NCBI GenBank assembly: GCA_018433765.1
Contig: JAHDQO010000013.1
Location: 62,001-126,000 of the forward strand
Source of the DNA: Tissierellales bacterium
GTDB taxonomy: Bacteria > Bacillota > Clostridia > Tissierellales > Sedimentibacteraceae
DNA length: 64,000 nt
Reading direction: 5' to 3'
Under the pieces are notes generated by a model, which searched no databases, was not told where the DNA came from, and was given only the letters and a program-made list of their open reading frames with translations. Positions 16,931-25,320 of the stretch are shown piece after piece. Made by a program: the position numbers and the translations under genes. Numbering within the stretch: position 1 is the first letter of the stretch; each line of letters begins with the position of its first letter.

Positions 16931-17140
16931 ATAAGATAAAAGTGAAGAGTTAAAAGTTATGGAAGTTTTACTGACGTAAAACATTTAATAATAAGATAAA
17001 AGTTAAGAATGAAGAAGGAAAAATGAAAAGTTCGAATTATGGGTAATTTTACTTGTTTTAAATATTAAATAAAAAATTTACGAATTTAAAAATGAGTAAA
17101 TTATCCACAACTATTAACTTTTAACTATTAGTTTTTAACT
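16931..17140. repeat. AAAAGTT-type composite repeat between kamA and kamB
   Basis: Left tail GATAAAAGTGAAGAGTTAAA (16933-16958), ATGGAAG, palindrome GTTTTACTGACGTAAAAC (16965-16982), a second degenerate tail, a second imperfect palindrome near 17080 and a right tail CTATTAACTTTTAACTATTA (17108-17140). Left and right tails are complementary. Confidence 0.8.
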
Positions 17141-17180
17141 AATACAGAATAAGCTAGACCCTAAAGTGAAGGAGTTTACT

Positions 17181-18203
17181 ATGAGATTAATTGAAGAAAT
17201 TAAAGAAAACTACAATACAGTTTCAATCATTGGACTTGCAAAAAATGCCGGCAAGACAGTTACTCTTAATTATCTTATAGAAGAATCCTTTGAAAATAAT
17301 ATTAACATAGGAATAACATCTACAGGAAGAGATGGAGAAACAACAGATGTAGTTACAAACACAGAAAAACCCATGATATTTGTAGAGGAAGGTATGATTA
17401 TAGCTACTGCTGCATCTAGATTAAAAATATCAGATGCAAAGTTAGAAATACTCGAAACGACTAGTTGCCATACTCCTATGGGAGAAATAATTATATGTAA
17501 AATAAAAGGGAGCGGAAGTGTCCAATTAGCTGGACCAGTAAATTTAAAAGATACAGCTATTATATGCAGTAAATTAAAATCGTACGGAGCAGAACTAGTG
17601 ATTATTGATGGGGCTGTTGATAGAAGAGCAGCTTCATCTCCACTTATATCTGATGCTTGCATATTGTCAACCGGAGCGGTATTAAGCAGAGATATTAACA
17701 AAGTTGTAGAGAAAACAGCACATGCTATAAAATGTTATTCTTTAAAAGAAATTGAGGATATAAAATTAAGAGATATTGTAAAAAAAGTTGAAACTACGGC
17801 CTTGATAAACAAAGATTACGAAGTTTATGTACCTGAAATAAAAACATCAATTAACAGTGGTAAAATAATTAGAAATTACATAGATGAAAATACAAGATAC
17901 ATATTAATAAGAGGTGCTTTTACTTCATCTTTAGCTAAGGAGTTATCAGATAGCAAAAATTTTAAAAATATTAAGATAATTATAGAGAACGGAACAAAGA
18001 TTTTCATAGACCCTTATATATTTAATAATTTATTAAAAAAAGGTATGAAATTAGAAGTAGTAAAAAAAATAAATGTTGCTGCAATTACAGTTAATCCCGT
18101 TTCGCCCTATGGGTATACGTTCGAAAGCAGCAAACTTATTAATGAAATTAAGAAATCAACTAAATATGATAAAGTAATTGATGTATTATCGGGTGGTGAG
18201 TAA
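17181..18203 (+). CDS. kamB: KamB, P-loop protein of the lysine aminomutase cluster
   Basis: A 340-residue protein with an N-terminal Walker A loop GLAKNAGKT (residues 18-26) and a later LVIIDGAVDRRAA segment that may serve as Walker B. It is recognised as KamB from its place between kamA and kamC. In lysine fermenters KamB and KamC accompany lysine 5,6-aminomutase, and a role in reactivating that B12 enzyme has been proposed; I do not treat it as settled. ATG 17181 is chosen because GAAGGAG precedes it; a GTG at 17166 overlaps that site. kamC starts immediately after its stop codon. Confidence 0.83.
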   Translation: MRLIEEIKENYNTVSIIGLAKNAGKTVTLNYLIEESFENNINIGITSTGRDGETTDVVTNTEKPMIFVEEGMIIATAASRLKISDAKLEILETTSCHTPMGEIIICKIKGSGSVQLAGPVNLKDTAIICSKLKSYGAELVIIDGAVDRRAASSPLISDACILSTGAVLSRDINKVVEKTAHAIKCYSLKEIEDIKLRDIVKKVETTALINKDYEVYVPEIKTSINSGKIIRNYIDENTRYILIRGAFTSSLAKELSDSKNFKNIKIIIENGTKIFIDPYIFNNLLKKGMKLEVVKKINVAAITVNPVSPYGYTFESSKLINEIKKSTKYDKVIDVLSGGE

Positions 18204-19841
18204 ATGGAATTTATAACAGAAAAAACAATAAAACAAATAAACTTTGATTACATATTAGAAAAATTAAATCCAGTATCATCATATGGTAAGAAATATAAGA
18301 AAAAACTCAAACCGTTCCTTCCAAGCATGGAAAAAGAGCTAATGGAGGAATTGAATAAAATAGAAGATACATTAAAGACAAGGAACAGATTAGATTTAAT
18401 AAGTGTAATAGCTCATATTAAAGATTTGTCAGAAACTTTTGAAAGAGCTAAGAATGATGATATATTAGATGTTGTAGAATTTTTTGAAATAAAAAATTTT
18501 ATTTTTCAAATAGAAAAATTGGCAAAAAACTTAAGAGGTAGTTCTTTAATAGAATATAATGATTTGCAAATTGTCCCGATAAATACGTTAATGAAGAAAC
18601 TAGACCCAAGAAACGATAAATTAAAAACATTTTACATTTACGATGAATATTCAGAAAAACTAAGTAATATTAGGCAGGAAAAAAAAGAAACAGAAAGCAA
18701 AATTAAAATTGAAAAAAAACAAATTAAAAGAAATGTTAAAGATAAATATGATGTAAAAATTAATTTAAGAAATGAAATTCTGGTAAACAAAAATAACGAA
18801 GAACTTATATTGCAAATTAAAAAAGACAATCTTCTTGTTATGTCGGGAGAAAACTATCTCAATTTAATATATACAATACGCAACACTCAAGAAATAGATT
18901 TATTAGAAAATAAATTAGAAAAAATTAAAATAGAAGAAGAAGAAGAAGAATTAGAAGTAAGAAGAATATTGACAAATGCAGTAAAAGAAGAATATGAAAA
19001 TATAGTAAAAAATATTAAAGCTATAAGTAAGATAGATATTTTACTTGCAAAAGCTATATATGCAGAAAGAACAAACTCAGTTAAACCTATTATAACTACT
19101 AAACATATTTTGAAAATTGAAGAAGGCAGACATCTAAAAGTAGAAAACATGGTAAAAAAATCAGGCAAAGATTACATACCTATTACTATAGACCTTGAAA
19201 ATAGAGTAACATGTATTACTGGAGCTAACATGGGAGGTAAAACAGTTGCTTTAAAAATGATAGCACAAATAGCTGCTGCTGCACAGTATGGTTTATATGT
19301 ACCGTGCAAATATGCAGAGATAGGTCTATCTGATTTTATTTATATTTCTACTGGTGACAGCCAATCTATAGAAGAGGGACTAAGTACCTTTGGAGCAGAA
19401 ATATTTGGATTAAAAGAAATATTAGAAAATACTAAGCACAAAGGTTTAGTTCTAATAGATGAATTAGCAAGAGGAACAAATCCATCAGAAGGATATGCCA
19501 TCACTAAAGCAGTAATAAACTATTTAACAAAAGAGCAGTCTATTTCAGTTATAACAACACATTATGACAATACTGCATCAGACAAAAGCATACAGAAACT
19601 GCAAGTAGCAGGGTTGAAAAATATTGATAATGAAAAAATAAAAGATCAATTATTATCCAGTCCCAACAAAGGAATGGAAATAGTATCCCAATACATGGAT
19701 TATAGACTTATAAAAGTACAAAACACAAAACAAGTGCCCAAAGATGCAATAAGAATTGCAAAACTAATGGGATTAAACGAACAAATAATAGAAGAAGCAG
19801 TCAGACTTCTTATAAAAGATAAAAATACAATTGATAGTTGA
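18204..19841 (+). CDS. kamC: KamC, MutS-like ATPase of the lysine aminomutase cluster
   Basis: A 545-residue protein with a helical, lysine-rich N-terminal two-thirds (coiled-coil-like around 150-260) and a MutS-type ABC ATPase domain: Walker A GANMGGKT (340-347), signature region STFGAEI, Walker B GLVLIDELARGTNPSEG (from about 414), and a switch His in ITTHYDN. It lacks the mismatch-recognition domain, so DNA repair is unlikely. With KamB it probably services the B12-dependent lysine 5,6-aminomutase encoded next. The start directly abuts the kamB stop. The last residues (about NTIDS) are read from a GTTGATA repeat tail. Confidence 0.85.
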   Translation: MEFITEKTIKQINFDYILEKLNPVSSYGKKYKKKLKPFLPSMEKELMEELNKIEDTLKTRNRLDLISVIAHIKDLSETFERAKNDDILDVVEFFEIKNFIFQIEKLAKNLRGSSLIEYNDLQIVPINTLMKKLDPRNDKLKTFYIYDEYSEKLSNIRQEKKETESKIKIEKKQIKRNVKDKYDVKINLRNEILVNKNNEELILQIKKDNLLVMSGENYLNLIYTIRNTQEIDLLENKLEKIKIEEEEEELEVRRILTNAVKEEYENIVKNIKAISKIDILLAKAIYAERTNSVKPIITTKHILKIEEGRHLKVENMVKKSGKDYIPITIDLENRVTCITGANMGGKTVALKMIAQIAAAAQYGLYVPCKYAEIGLSDFIYISTGDSQSIEEGLSTFGAEIFGLKEILENTKHKGLVLIDELARGTNPSEGYAITKAVINYLTKEQSISVITTHYDNTASDKSIQKLQVAGLKNIDNEKIKDQLLSSPNKGMEIVSQYMDYRLIKVQNTKQVPKDAIRIAKLMGLNEQIIEEAVRLLIKDKNTIDS

Positions 19842-19958
19842 TAATTGACAGTTGATAGTTAAAGGAAGTTTTACTAATGTAAAACACATAATATAAGATT
19901 TACGAAGTATGAGTAAATCATCAATTAACTATTAATTATACACTATCAACTATCAACT
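19829..19958. repeat. Clean composite inverted-repeat element, GTTGATA type
   Basis: Left tail with TTGATAGTTGATAATTGACA (19829-19861), GGAAG, palindrome GTTTTACTAATGTAAAAC (19867-19884), spacer, palindrome ATTTACGAAGTATGAGTAAAT written as ATTTACG..GAGTAAAT (19897-19917), and right tail ACTATCAACTATCAACT (to 19957). The two tails pair over about 33 bases with few mismatches. The left tail overlaps the end of kamC; the right tail ends about 20 bases before the kamD start. Confidence 0.88.
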
Positions 19959-19979
19959 GACGAAGAAAGGGAGGTATAT

Positions 19980-21536
19980 ATGAAAAGTAAATTAAATCTT
20001 GATCCTAATGTAATAGAGAGTGCAAGAAGTGCGGCGGGTCAAATAGCTGAAGATGTACAAAAATTTATAGATAAGCATACAACAGTAACTGTTGAAAGAA
20101 CAGTAGCTAGATTACTTGGAATAGATGGAGTAGATGATATAGATAAACCTCTTCCTAATGTAGTCATTGACAATATATTAGAAGGTGGTGGACTTCCTAG
20201 AGGTGCTGCTTTTTGGATAGGAAATGCGGTTGTACAAACTGGAGAAACTCCTCAAGAAATAGCAAAAAAAATAAGTACAGGAGAAATAGATATAACAAAA
20301 CTTCCTTTATCAGAAGAATCAGAAATTAAAGAAGCAGTAGAAAAAATTGCAGTGCAAACAGTTAAAAAAATAAAAGCAAACAGAGAAAAAAGAGATGAAT
20401 ACATTAAAAACATCGGAGAGGGAAATAAGCCTTATCTGTATGTTATAGTAGCAACAGGAAATATACATGAAGATATAATTCAAGCACAAGCAGCAGCACG
20501 ACAAGGTGCAGATGTTATAGCAGTTATAAGAACAACAGCACAAAGCCTTTTAGACTATGTTCCTTATGGAGCTACAACAGAAGGATTTGGAGGAACATAT
20601 GCTACACAAGAGAACTTTAGACTAATGCGTAAGGCGTTGGATGAAGTTGGAGAAGAAGTAGGAAGATATATCAGACTCTGTAATTACTGCTCAGGATTAT
20701 GTATGCCTGAAATTGCAGCAATGGGAGCATTAGAACGATTAGATGTAATGCTAAACGATGCGCTCTATGGAATACTTTTTAGAGATATAAATATGCAGAG
20801 AACACTTATAGACCAGTATTTTTCTAGAATTATAAACGGTTATGCAGGAATAATAATAAATACTGGAGAAGATAATTATCTTACTACATCAGATGCTTAT
20901 CAAGAAGCTCATACAGTACTTGCATCACAACTTATTAACGAACAATTTGCGTTAAAAGCAGGTATACCAGAAGAACAAATGGGACTTGGTCACGCATTTG
21001 AAATGGATCCAAGTATAGAAAATGGATTTTTATATGAACTTTCACAAGCATTGATGGCAAGAGAGATATTCCCTAAAGCACCATTAAAATATATGCCTCC
21101 AACAAAATTCATGACAGGTAATATATTTAGAGGTCATATACAAGACGCATTGTTTAATTTAATATCTATTTGGAGCAAACAGGGTATTCAGCTATTAGGT
21201 ATGCTTACAGAAGCAATACATACTCCTCATTTGCAGGATAGAATGCTGTCAATTGAAAATGCAGAATACATTTTTAATAATGCAAGAAACTTAGGAGATG
21301 AAATAGAATACAAAAAGGATGGAATCATCCAAACAAGAGCTAAAGAAGTACTTTCAAAAGCAGAAGATCTTCTTAAAAATATAGAAAAAGAAGGAATTTT
21401 CCAAACAATAGAACAAGGAAAATTTGCCGATGTTAAAAGACCATTTACAGGTGGAAAAGGACTTGAAGGAGTAACAGAAAAAGATGAAAAATATTATAAT
21501 CCATTTATAAAATTAATGCTTGGAGGTGAAAGATAA
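19980..21536 (+). CDS. kamD: Lysine 5,6-aminomutase alpha subunit
   Basis: A 518-residue catalytic subunit of the adenosylcobalamin- and PLP-dependent lysine 5,6-aminomutase, which moves the terminal amino group of D-lysine or L-beta-lysine. It begins with MKSKLNLDPNVIESARSAAG and contains the TIM-barrel core with YVPYGATTEGFGGTYATQEN. Length and sequence fit KamD. An AAAGGGAGGTATAT ribosome site fixes the ATG. The stop overlaps the start of kamE by one base, so the subunits are made together. Confidence 0.95.
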   Translation: MKSKLNLDPNVIESARSAAGQIAEDVQKFIDKHTTVTVERTVARLLGIDGVDDIDKPLPNVVIDNILEGGGLPRGAAFWIGNAVVQTGETPQEIAKKISTGEIDITKLPLSEESEIKEAVEKIAVQTVKKIKANREKRDEYIKNIGEGNKPYLYVIVATGNIHEDIIQAQAAARQGADVIAVIRTTAQSLLDYVPYGATTEGFGGTYATQENFRLMRKALDEVGEEVGRYIRLCNYCSGLCMPEIAAMGALERLDVMLNDALYGILFRDINMQRTLIDQYFSRIINGYAGIIINTGEDNYLTTSDAYQEAHTVLASQLINEQFALKAGIPEEQMGLGHAFEMDPSIENGFLYELSQALMAREIFPKAPLKYMPPTKFMTGNIFRGHIQDALFNLISIWSKQGIQLLGMLTEAIHTPHLQDRMLSIENAEYIFNNARNLGDEIEYKKDGIIQTRAKEVLSKAEDLLKNIEKEGIFQTIEQGKFADVKRPFTGGKGLEGVTEKDEKYYNPFIKLMLGGER

Positions 21537-22291
21537 TGGCAGTACAAAAAGTAGATTTAACAAAAGTTAAGCCTTATGGAGACACTTTAAACGATGGTAT
21601 GATGCAGCTAAGCTTTACATTACCAGTTCCTTATGGAGACGAAGCAAGCGAAGCAGCTAAAATATTAGCTAAGAAGATGGGACTAAATGAACCAAGCGTT
21701 GTTTATTCAAAAGATTTGGGTATAGGATATACCTATTTTGTACTTTATGGAAAATGTACTCATACAGTTGATTATACAGACATAGAAGTACCTAAAGTAG
21801 ATATGGAGTTTATGGATAAATATGAGGTAGAAGATTTTATAAAAGAAAACATAAAGAGAGATATTGTAATAGTAGGAGCATGTACAGGTACAGATGCCCA
21901 TACTGTAGGTATTGATGCTATTATAAACATGAAAGGATTTGCTGGACACTATGGATTAGAAAGATACAAAGGAATAAAAGCATATAATTTAGGGAGTCAA
22001 GTTGCAAATGAAGATTTAGTTGCAAAAGCCATAGAACTAAATGCAGATGCAATACTAGTATCTCAAGTAGTAACACAAAAAGACGTCCATATACCAAATC
22101 TAACAGAATTAGTTGAACTATTAGAAGCAGAAGGAATAAGAGACAAAATAGTACTTGTTTGTGGCGGACCTAGATTGTCTCACGAATTAGCACAAGAACT
22201 AGGATACGATGCAGGATTTACTACAGGATCTTTTGCCAATCATGTTGCAACATTCGTAGTAAATCAAATGGTTGATAGAAAACTGATATAA
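21536..22291 (+). CDS. kamE: Lysine 5,6-aminomutase beta subunit (B12-binding)
   Basis: A 251-residue subunit that binds adenosylcobalamin and PLP. The base-off/His-on cobalamin motif DxHxxG is DAHTVG at residues 120-125. The PLP lysine known near residue 144 corresponds to Lys145 in LERYKGIKAYNLGSQV. The Rossmann-like C-terminal part ends with LVCGGPRLSHELAQELGYD. It overlaps kamD by one base. The next gene, kce, lies beyond a 390-base repeat-filled gap. Confidence 0.95.
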   Translation: MAVQKVDLTKVKPYGDTLNDGMMQLSFTLPVPYGDEASEAAKILAKKMGLNEPSVVYSKDLGIGYTYFVLYGKCTHTVDYTDIEVPKVDMEFMDKYEVEDFIKENIKRDIVIVGACTGTDAHTVGIDAIINMKGFAGHYGLERYKGIKAYNLGSQVANEDLVAKAIELNADAILVSQVVTQKDVHIPNLTELVELLEAEGIRDKIVLVCGGPRLSHELAQELGYDAGFTTGSFANHVATFVVNQMVDRKLI

Positions 22292-22295
22292 AAAT

Positions 22296-22660
22296 AAACG
22301 AGAAATTAGAAACTAGAAATGAGCAACAAAGAAGTTTTACTGACGTAAAGCTAGAACGTGTCATTTTGAGCCAGTAAAACGAGTCGAAGGATCTTGTAAT
22401 TGATTAATAGTTGGTAAGTTGGATAGCAGAAAGTTGGAAAACTTATTAACTAAATCAAAGAAGTGCGAAGCACAGTTCAGTGTATTTCCGTGTGCTTCCG
22501 TGGTTAATATAAAGATAAAAACTTTATGAATGGAGAAATGAGAAATGAGAATGGAGAATTAATGGTAGTTTTACTAACGTAAAAAATAATAAAATAAATT
22601 TTCTTTTAGAAAATTTTAAACCATTAATTTTTCATTATCAACTATCAACTCTAAATTATA
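22296..22660. repeat. Mosaic of several repeat families between kamE and kce
   Basis: Contains a GAGAAATTAGAAACTAG tail (22300), palindrome GTTTTACTGACGTAAAG (22334), a degenerate copy of a repeat I recall as GTCATCCTGAGCGAAGTCG at 22358-22396 (TCATTTTGAGCC, GAGTCGAAGGATCTTG), an AGTTGGAAAAC-type tract, GTGCGAAGCACAG, a TTTCCGTGTGCTTCCGTGG tail (22483-22506), a GAGAAATGAGAAATGAG tail, ATGGTAG with palindrome, and a TTATCAACTATCAACT tail. It fills the gap; no gene is visible. Confidence 0.8.
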
Positions 22661-22679
22661 AAAAAAGGGAGGATAAATT

Positions 22680-23525
22680 GTGGAAAAGTTAATTATTACC
22701 GCAGCTATCTGTGGAGCAGAAGTGACAAAAGAACATAATCCAAATGTTCCTTATACAGTAGAAGAAATAGCGAGAGAAGCAAAAAGTGCTTATGATGCTG
22801 GTGCAAGTATTATTCATTTACATGTTAGAGAAGATGATGGTACACCTACTCAAGATAAGAATCGTTTTAAAGAATGTATAGATGCAATAAGAAAGGTTTG
22901 TCCGGATGTTATTATTCAGCCTTCAACAGGTGGTGCAGTAGGCATGACTGACATGGAAAGACTCCAGTCAACAGAAGTCGAAGAAGAAAGTCTAAAACAT
23001 CCAGAAATGGCAACACTAGACTGCGGAACATGTAACTTTGGTGGAGACGAAATATTTATAAATACTGATAATACTATAAAGACCTTTGGCAAAACAATGA
23101 TGGAAAGAGGAGTAAAACCTGAAATTGAAGTGTTTGACAAAGGTATGGTAGATATAGCAATAAGAATGAATAAAAAGGGATATATAGCTAGTCCTATGCA
23201 TTTTGACTTCGTGTTAGGAGTTCAAATGTCAGCGTCAGTAAGAGATTTAGTTTTTATCTCAGAAAGCATTCCTCATGGTTCAACTTGGACTGTTGCAGGT
23301 ATAGGTAGACATGAAATACCAATGGCAGCGGCAGCAATAGTCATGGGTGGACATGTTAGAGTTGGATTTGAAGATAATATATATATTGAAAAAGGTGTTG
23401 TAGCAAAATCAAATGGTGAATTGGTTGAAAAAGTTGTTCGTATAGCAAAAGAACTAGGAAGAGAAATTGCTACACCTGCTGAAGCTAGACAAATATTAGG
23501 TTTAAAACCTTTCCTTAATAAATAG
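22680..23525 (+). CDS. kce: 3-keto-5-aminohexanoate cleavage enzyme
   Basis: A 281-residue zinc TIM-barrel enzyme of the BKACE family. It cleaves 5-amino-3-oxohexanoate with acetyl-CoA to 3-aminobutyryl-CoA and acetoacetate. Recognisable segments are IITAAICGAEVTKEHNPNVP, SIIHLHVREDDGTPTQD (zinc His pair), the catalytic Glu in KPEIEVFDKG and GGHVRVGFEDNIYI. GTG 22680 is the start, with AAGGGAGGA upstream. It ends the lysine block; 3-aminobutyryl-CoA ammonia-lyase (kal) and acetoacetate CoA-transferase genes are not in the window. Confidence 0.93.
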   Translation: MEKLIITAAICGAEVTKEHNPNVPYTVEEIAREAKSAYDAGASIIHLHVREDDGTPTQDKNRFKECIDAIRKVCPDVIIQPSTGGAVGMTDMERLQSTEVEEESLKHPEMATLDCGTCNFGGDEIFINTDNTIKTFGKTMMERGVKPEIEVFDKGMVDIAIRMNKKGYIASPMHFDFVLGVQMSASVRDLVFISESIPHGSTWTVAGIGRHEIPMAAAAIVMGGHVRVGFEDNIYIEKGVVAKSNGELVEKVVRIAKELGREIATPAEARQILGLKPFLNK

Positions 23526-23540
23526 CCCTATTAAATAGAA

Positions 23541-23588
23541 AAAGGCAGTACTTATACCCATTGTAGGTAAAAAGTACTGTCTTTTTTA
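23541..23588 (+). terminator. Intrinsic terminator after kce
   Basis: GGCAGTACTTATACC and GGTAAAAAGTACTGTC form a long stem followed by TTTTTT. It closes the lysine cluster. Confidence 0.8.
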
Positions 23589-23615
23589 TTTTTTTGAAAA
23601 AGGTTATAATTTGAT

Positions 23616-23642
23616 AAACTTTTTAAGAATCTAATCAGTCTA
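23616..23642 (+). promoter_or_regulatory. Candidate ECF (SigV-type) promoter
   Basis: AAACTTTTT (23616-23624), 13 bases, then GTCTA (23638-23642). This resembles the AAC-containing -35 and CGTC-type -10 of SigV-group promoters and lies 25 bases upstream of the sigma gene, as expected for autoregulation. The C of CGTC is an A here. Confidence 0.45.
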
Positions 23643-23666
23643 TAGAGTGTAAGGAGGAACAAAATT

Positions 23667-24152
23667 ATGTCGACATACAACTACAACAAGATAGTAGAAT
23701 ACATTGAAACCTCTCAAAATGATTTTTATCTATTGGCCTATGGATATGTTAAAAATAGAGAAGCTGCTTTAGATATAGTACAGGATTCTATTTATAAAGC
23801 TTTGTCTTCTGCAAATAAATTAAGGAATATCGAATATGTAAAAACTTGGTTCTATAGAATTTTAGTGAACACAAGCATATCATATTTAAGAAAAAATAAA
23901 AGGATTATATTATCTGATAAAGTACCTGAAATGGTATCACCGGAAAATAAAAATTTGGCTGAAATATATGATTTATATGATGCTATAGATAAGCTAGATC
24001 CAAAATTTAAAACAATTGTAATGCTTAGATATTTTGAAGATATGAAAATAGATGAAATTGCAAAAGTTTTAGATTGTAATATAAATACTACTAAGTCAAG
24101 ATTATATGCATCTTTAGGTAAGCTAAAAAGTATTATTGAAGGTGAGGGTTAA
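23667..24152 (+). CDS. ECF RNA polymerase sigma factor (SigV-like)
   Basis: A 161-residue group 4 sigma factor. Region 2 has YGYVKNREAALDIVQDSIYKAL and TWFYRILVNTSISYLRK; region 4 has the helix-turn-helix RYFEDMKIDEIAKVLDCNIN followed by TTKSRLYASLGKLK. It is followed four bases later by an RsiV-like membrane protein, the usual sigma/anti-sigma pairing of the SigV group, which in Bacillus answers lysozyme. An AAGGAGGAAC ribosome site fixes the ATG. A likely self-regulated promoter lies just upstream. Targets outside this operon are unknown. Confidence 0.88.
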   Translation: MSTYNYNKIVEYIETSQNDFYLLAYGYVKNREAALDIVQDSIYKALSSANKLRNIEYVKTWFYRILVNTSISYLRKNKRIILSDKVPEMVSPENKNLAEIYDLYDAIDKLDPKFKTIVMLRYFEDMKIDEIAKVLDCNINTTKSRLYASLGKLKSIIEGEG

Positions 24153-24155
24153 AAA

Positions 24156-25010
24156 ATGGAGAAAAAATTAAAGGAAGTAAAAAAACTATATATAAATCAA
24201 GAGATACCGGAGGAGTTAAAAATCATGGTAAATAAAACAATTAAGGATTCAAAAGATAGAAAAACAAGATCATTTAGATATAAAGCTGCAAGTGTAGCTG
24301 CTGTTGTAGCAATATCAGGAAGTTTTATTGTAGGATTAAATACAAATGAAGCTTTTGCAAAAACGATTGATGAAATACCAATACTAAAAAATATTGCTGA
24401 TGTATTTACTTTTAAAGATTATGAAATGCATAGTGAGCTAATAAATGAAGATATAAACATACCTGCAGTAGTAGGTCTAGGAGATGAAAAATTTGAACAG
24501 AAAATAAATGATGAAATTTATGAAAAAATGACTGCTCATATATCAGAAGCAGAACAAAGAGCAGCGGAATATAAAGAAGCATATATTGCAACAGGTGGTA
24601 CAGAAGAAGACTACAGACCTATAGATGTTGTTGTTGATTATAAACTATATCATGCTGATGAAAATTATTTATCATTTGCAGTATATCAAACAGAATCACT
24701 TGCAAGTGCATATTTTGAAATTTATTATTATAATATCAATTTAAAAACTAATGAAACTATGACTTTAGAAAGTATTTTTGGTAAAGATTATAAAAATATA
24801 ATAAACAAACAAATAGCAGATCAAATACAAGAAAGAATACAGAACCAAGATTGTGGATATTTTAAAGGAGACGCAGGATTTAAGAGTATAGCTGATAATC
24901 AGAACTTTTATCTAAATGAAGATGGAAAAGTAGTAATAATATTTGACAAATATGAGATTGCAAGTGGAGGTACTGGAAGACCAGAATTTGTAATAGAACA
25001 AGTAAAATGA
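24156..25010 (+). CDS. RsiV-like anti-sigma factor
   Basis: A 284-residue single-pass membrane protein. The N-terminal cytoplasmic part (about residues 1-45) would bind the sigma factor; a membrane segment follows (AASVAAVVAISGSFIVGL, about 47-64). The outer part carries DUF4163/DUF3298-type sequence with ENYLSFAVYQTESLAS and LNEDGKVVIIFDKYEIA, the fold that binds lysozyme in Bacillus RsiV. Signal would release the sigma factor through regulated proteolysis. It ends at a strong terminator facing the glutaredoxin-like gene. Ligand here is inferred from family only. Confidence 0.82.
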   Translation: MEKKLKEVKKLYINQEIPEELKIMVNKTIKDSKDRKTRSFRYKAASVAAVVAISGSFIVGLNTNEAFAKTIDEIPILKNIADVFTFKDYEMHSELINEDINIPAVVGLGDEKFEQKINDEIYEKMTAHISEAEQRAAEYKEAYIATGGTEEDYRPIDVVVDYKLYHADENYLSFAVYQTESLASAYFEIYYYNINLKTNETMTLESIFGKDYKNIINKQIADQIQERIQNQDCGYFKGDAGFKSIADNQNFYLNEDGKVVIIFDKYEIASGGTGRPEFVIEQVK

Positions 25011-25017
25011 TAATTGC

Positions 25018-25051
25018 AAAGGATTTCGATTAAAAAAATCGAAATCCTTTC
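25018..25051. terminator. Bidirectional intrinsic terminator
   Basis: AAAGGATTTCGATT / AATCGAAATCCTTT stem with a six-A loop, between the convergent anti-sigma and glutaredoxin-like genes. Confidence 0.85.
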
Positions 25052-25056
25052 TTAGC

Positions 25057-25284
25057 TTATTTAATTAGAGACTCAAGCTCATCTTTATTAAAACCAACTA
25101 TTTCAGTTCCTTTTATTATAGTAACTGGAACACCCATGTGTCCCATTTTCATCAATTCTTTTCTAGCTTCTATATCTACTGAAATGTTTTTTTCTATATA
25201 ATTGACTCCTTTAGAATCTAAAAAATCTTTAACTAAAGTGCAATACGGACAAGTACTGCTAGAATAAACAACTACATTATTCAT
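25057..25284 (-). CDS. Glutaredoxin-like (NrdH-type) thiol protein
   Basis: A 75-residue protein with the redox motif CPYC (residues 13-16) in VVYSSSTCPYCTLVKDFL, the cis-proline region GVPVTII and a C-terminal GFNKDELESLI. It is the size of small clostridial glutaredoxin/NrdH-like proteins and would reduce disulfides in the cytoplasm. An AGGAGGTATTAAT ribosome site supports the ATG. A TTGACA/TATTAT promoter whose spacer holds ATACCCCTATAGGGTAT suggests control by a CsoR/CstR-type repressor, which would tie the gene to copper or reactive sulfur. Confidence 0.88.
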   Translation of the reverse strand: MNNVVVYSSSTCPYCTLVKDFLDSKGVNYIEKNISVDIEARKELMKMGHMGVPVTIIKGTEIVGFNKDELESLIK

Positions 25285-25320
25285 AATTAATACCTCCTGA
25301 TAAATTTTATTTACATTTAT

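Noticed and set aside
18204-19841. MutS-like protein as a DNA mismatch repair gene
   Set aside because: The mismatch-recognition and connector domains are missing and the gene lies between kamB and kamD; it is KamC.
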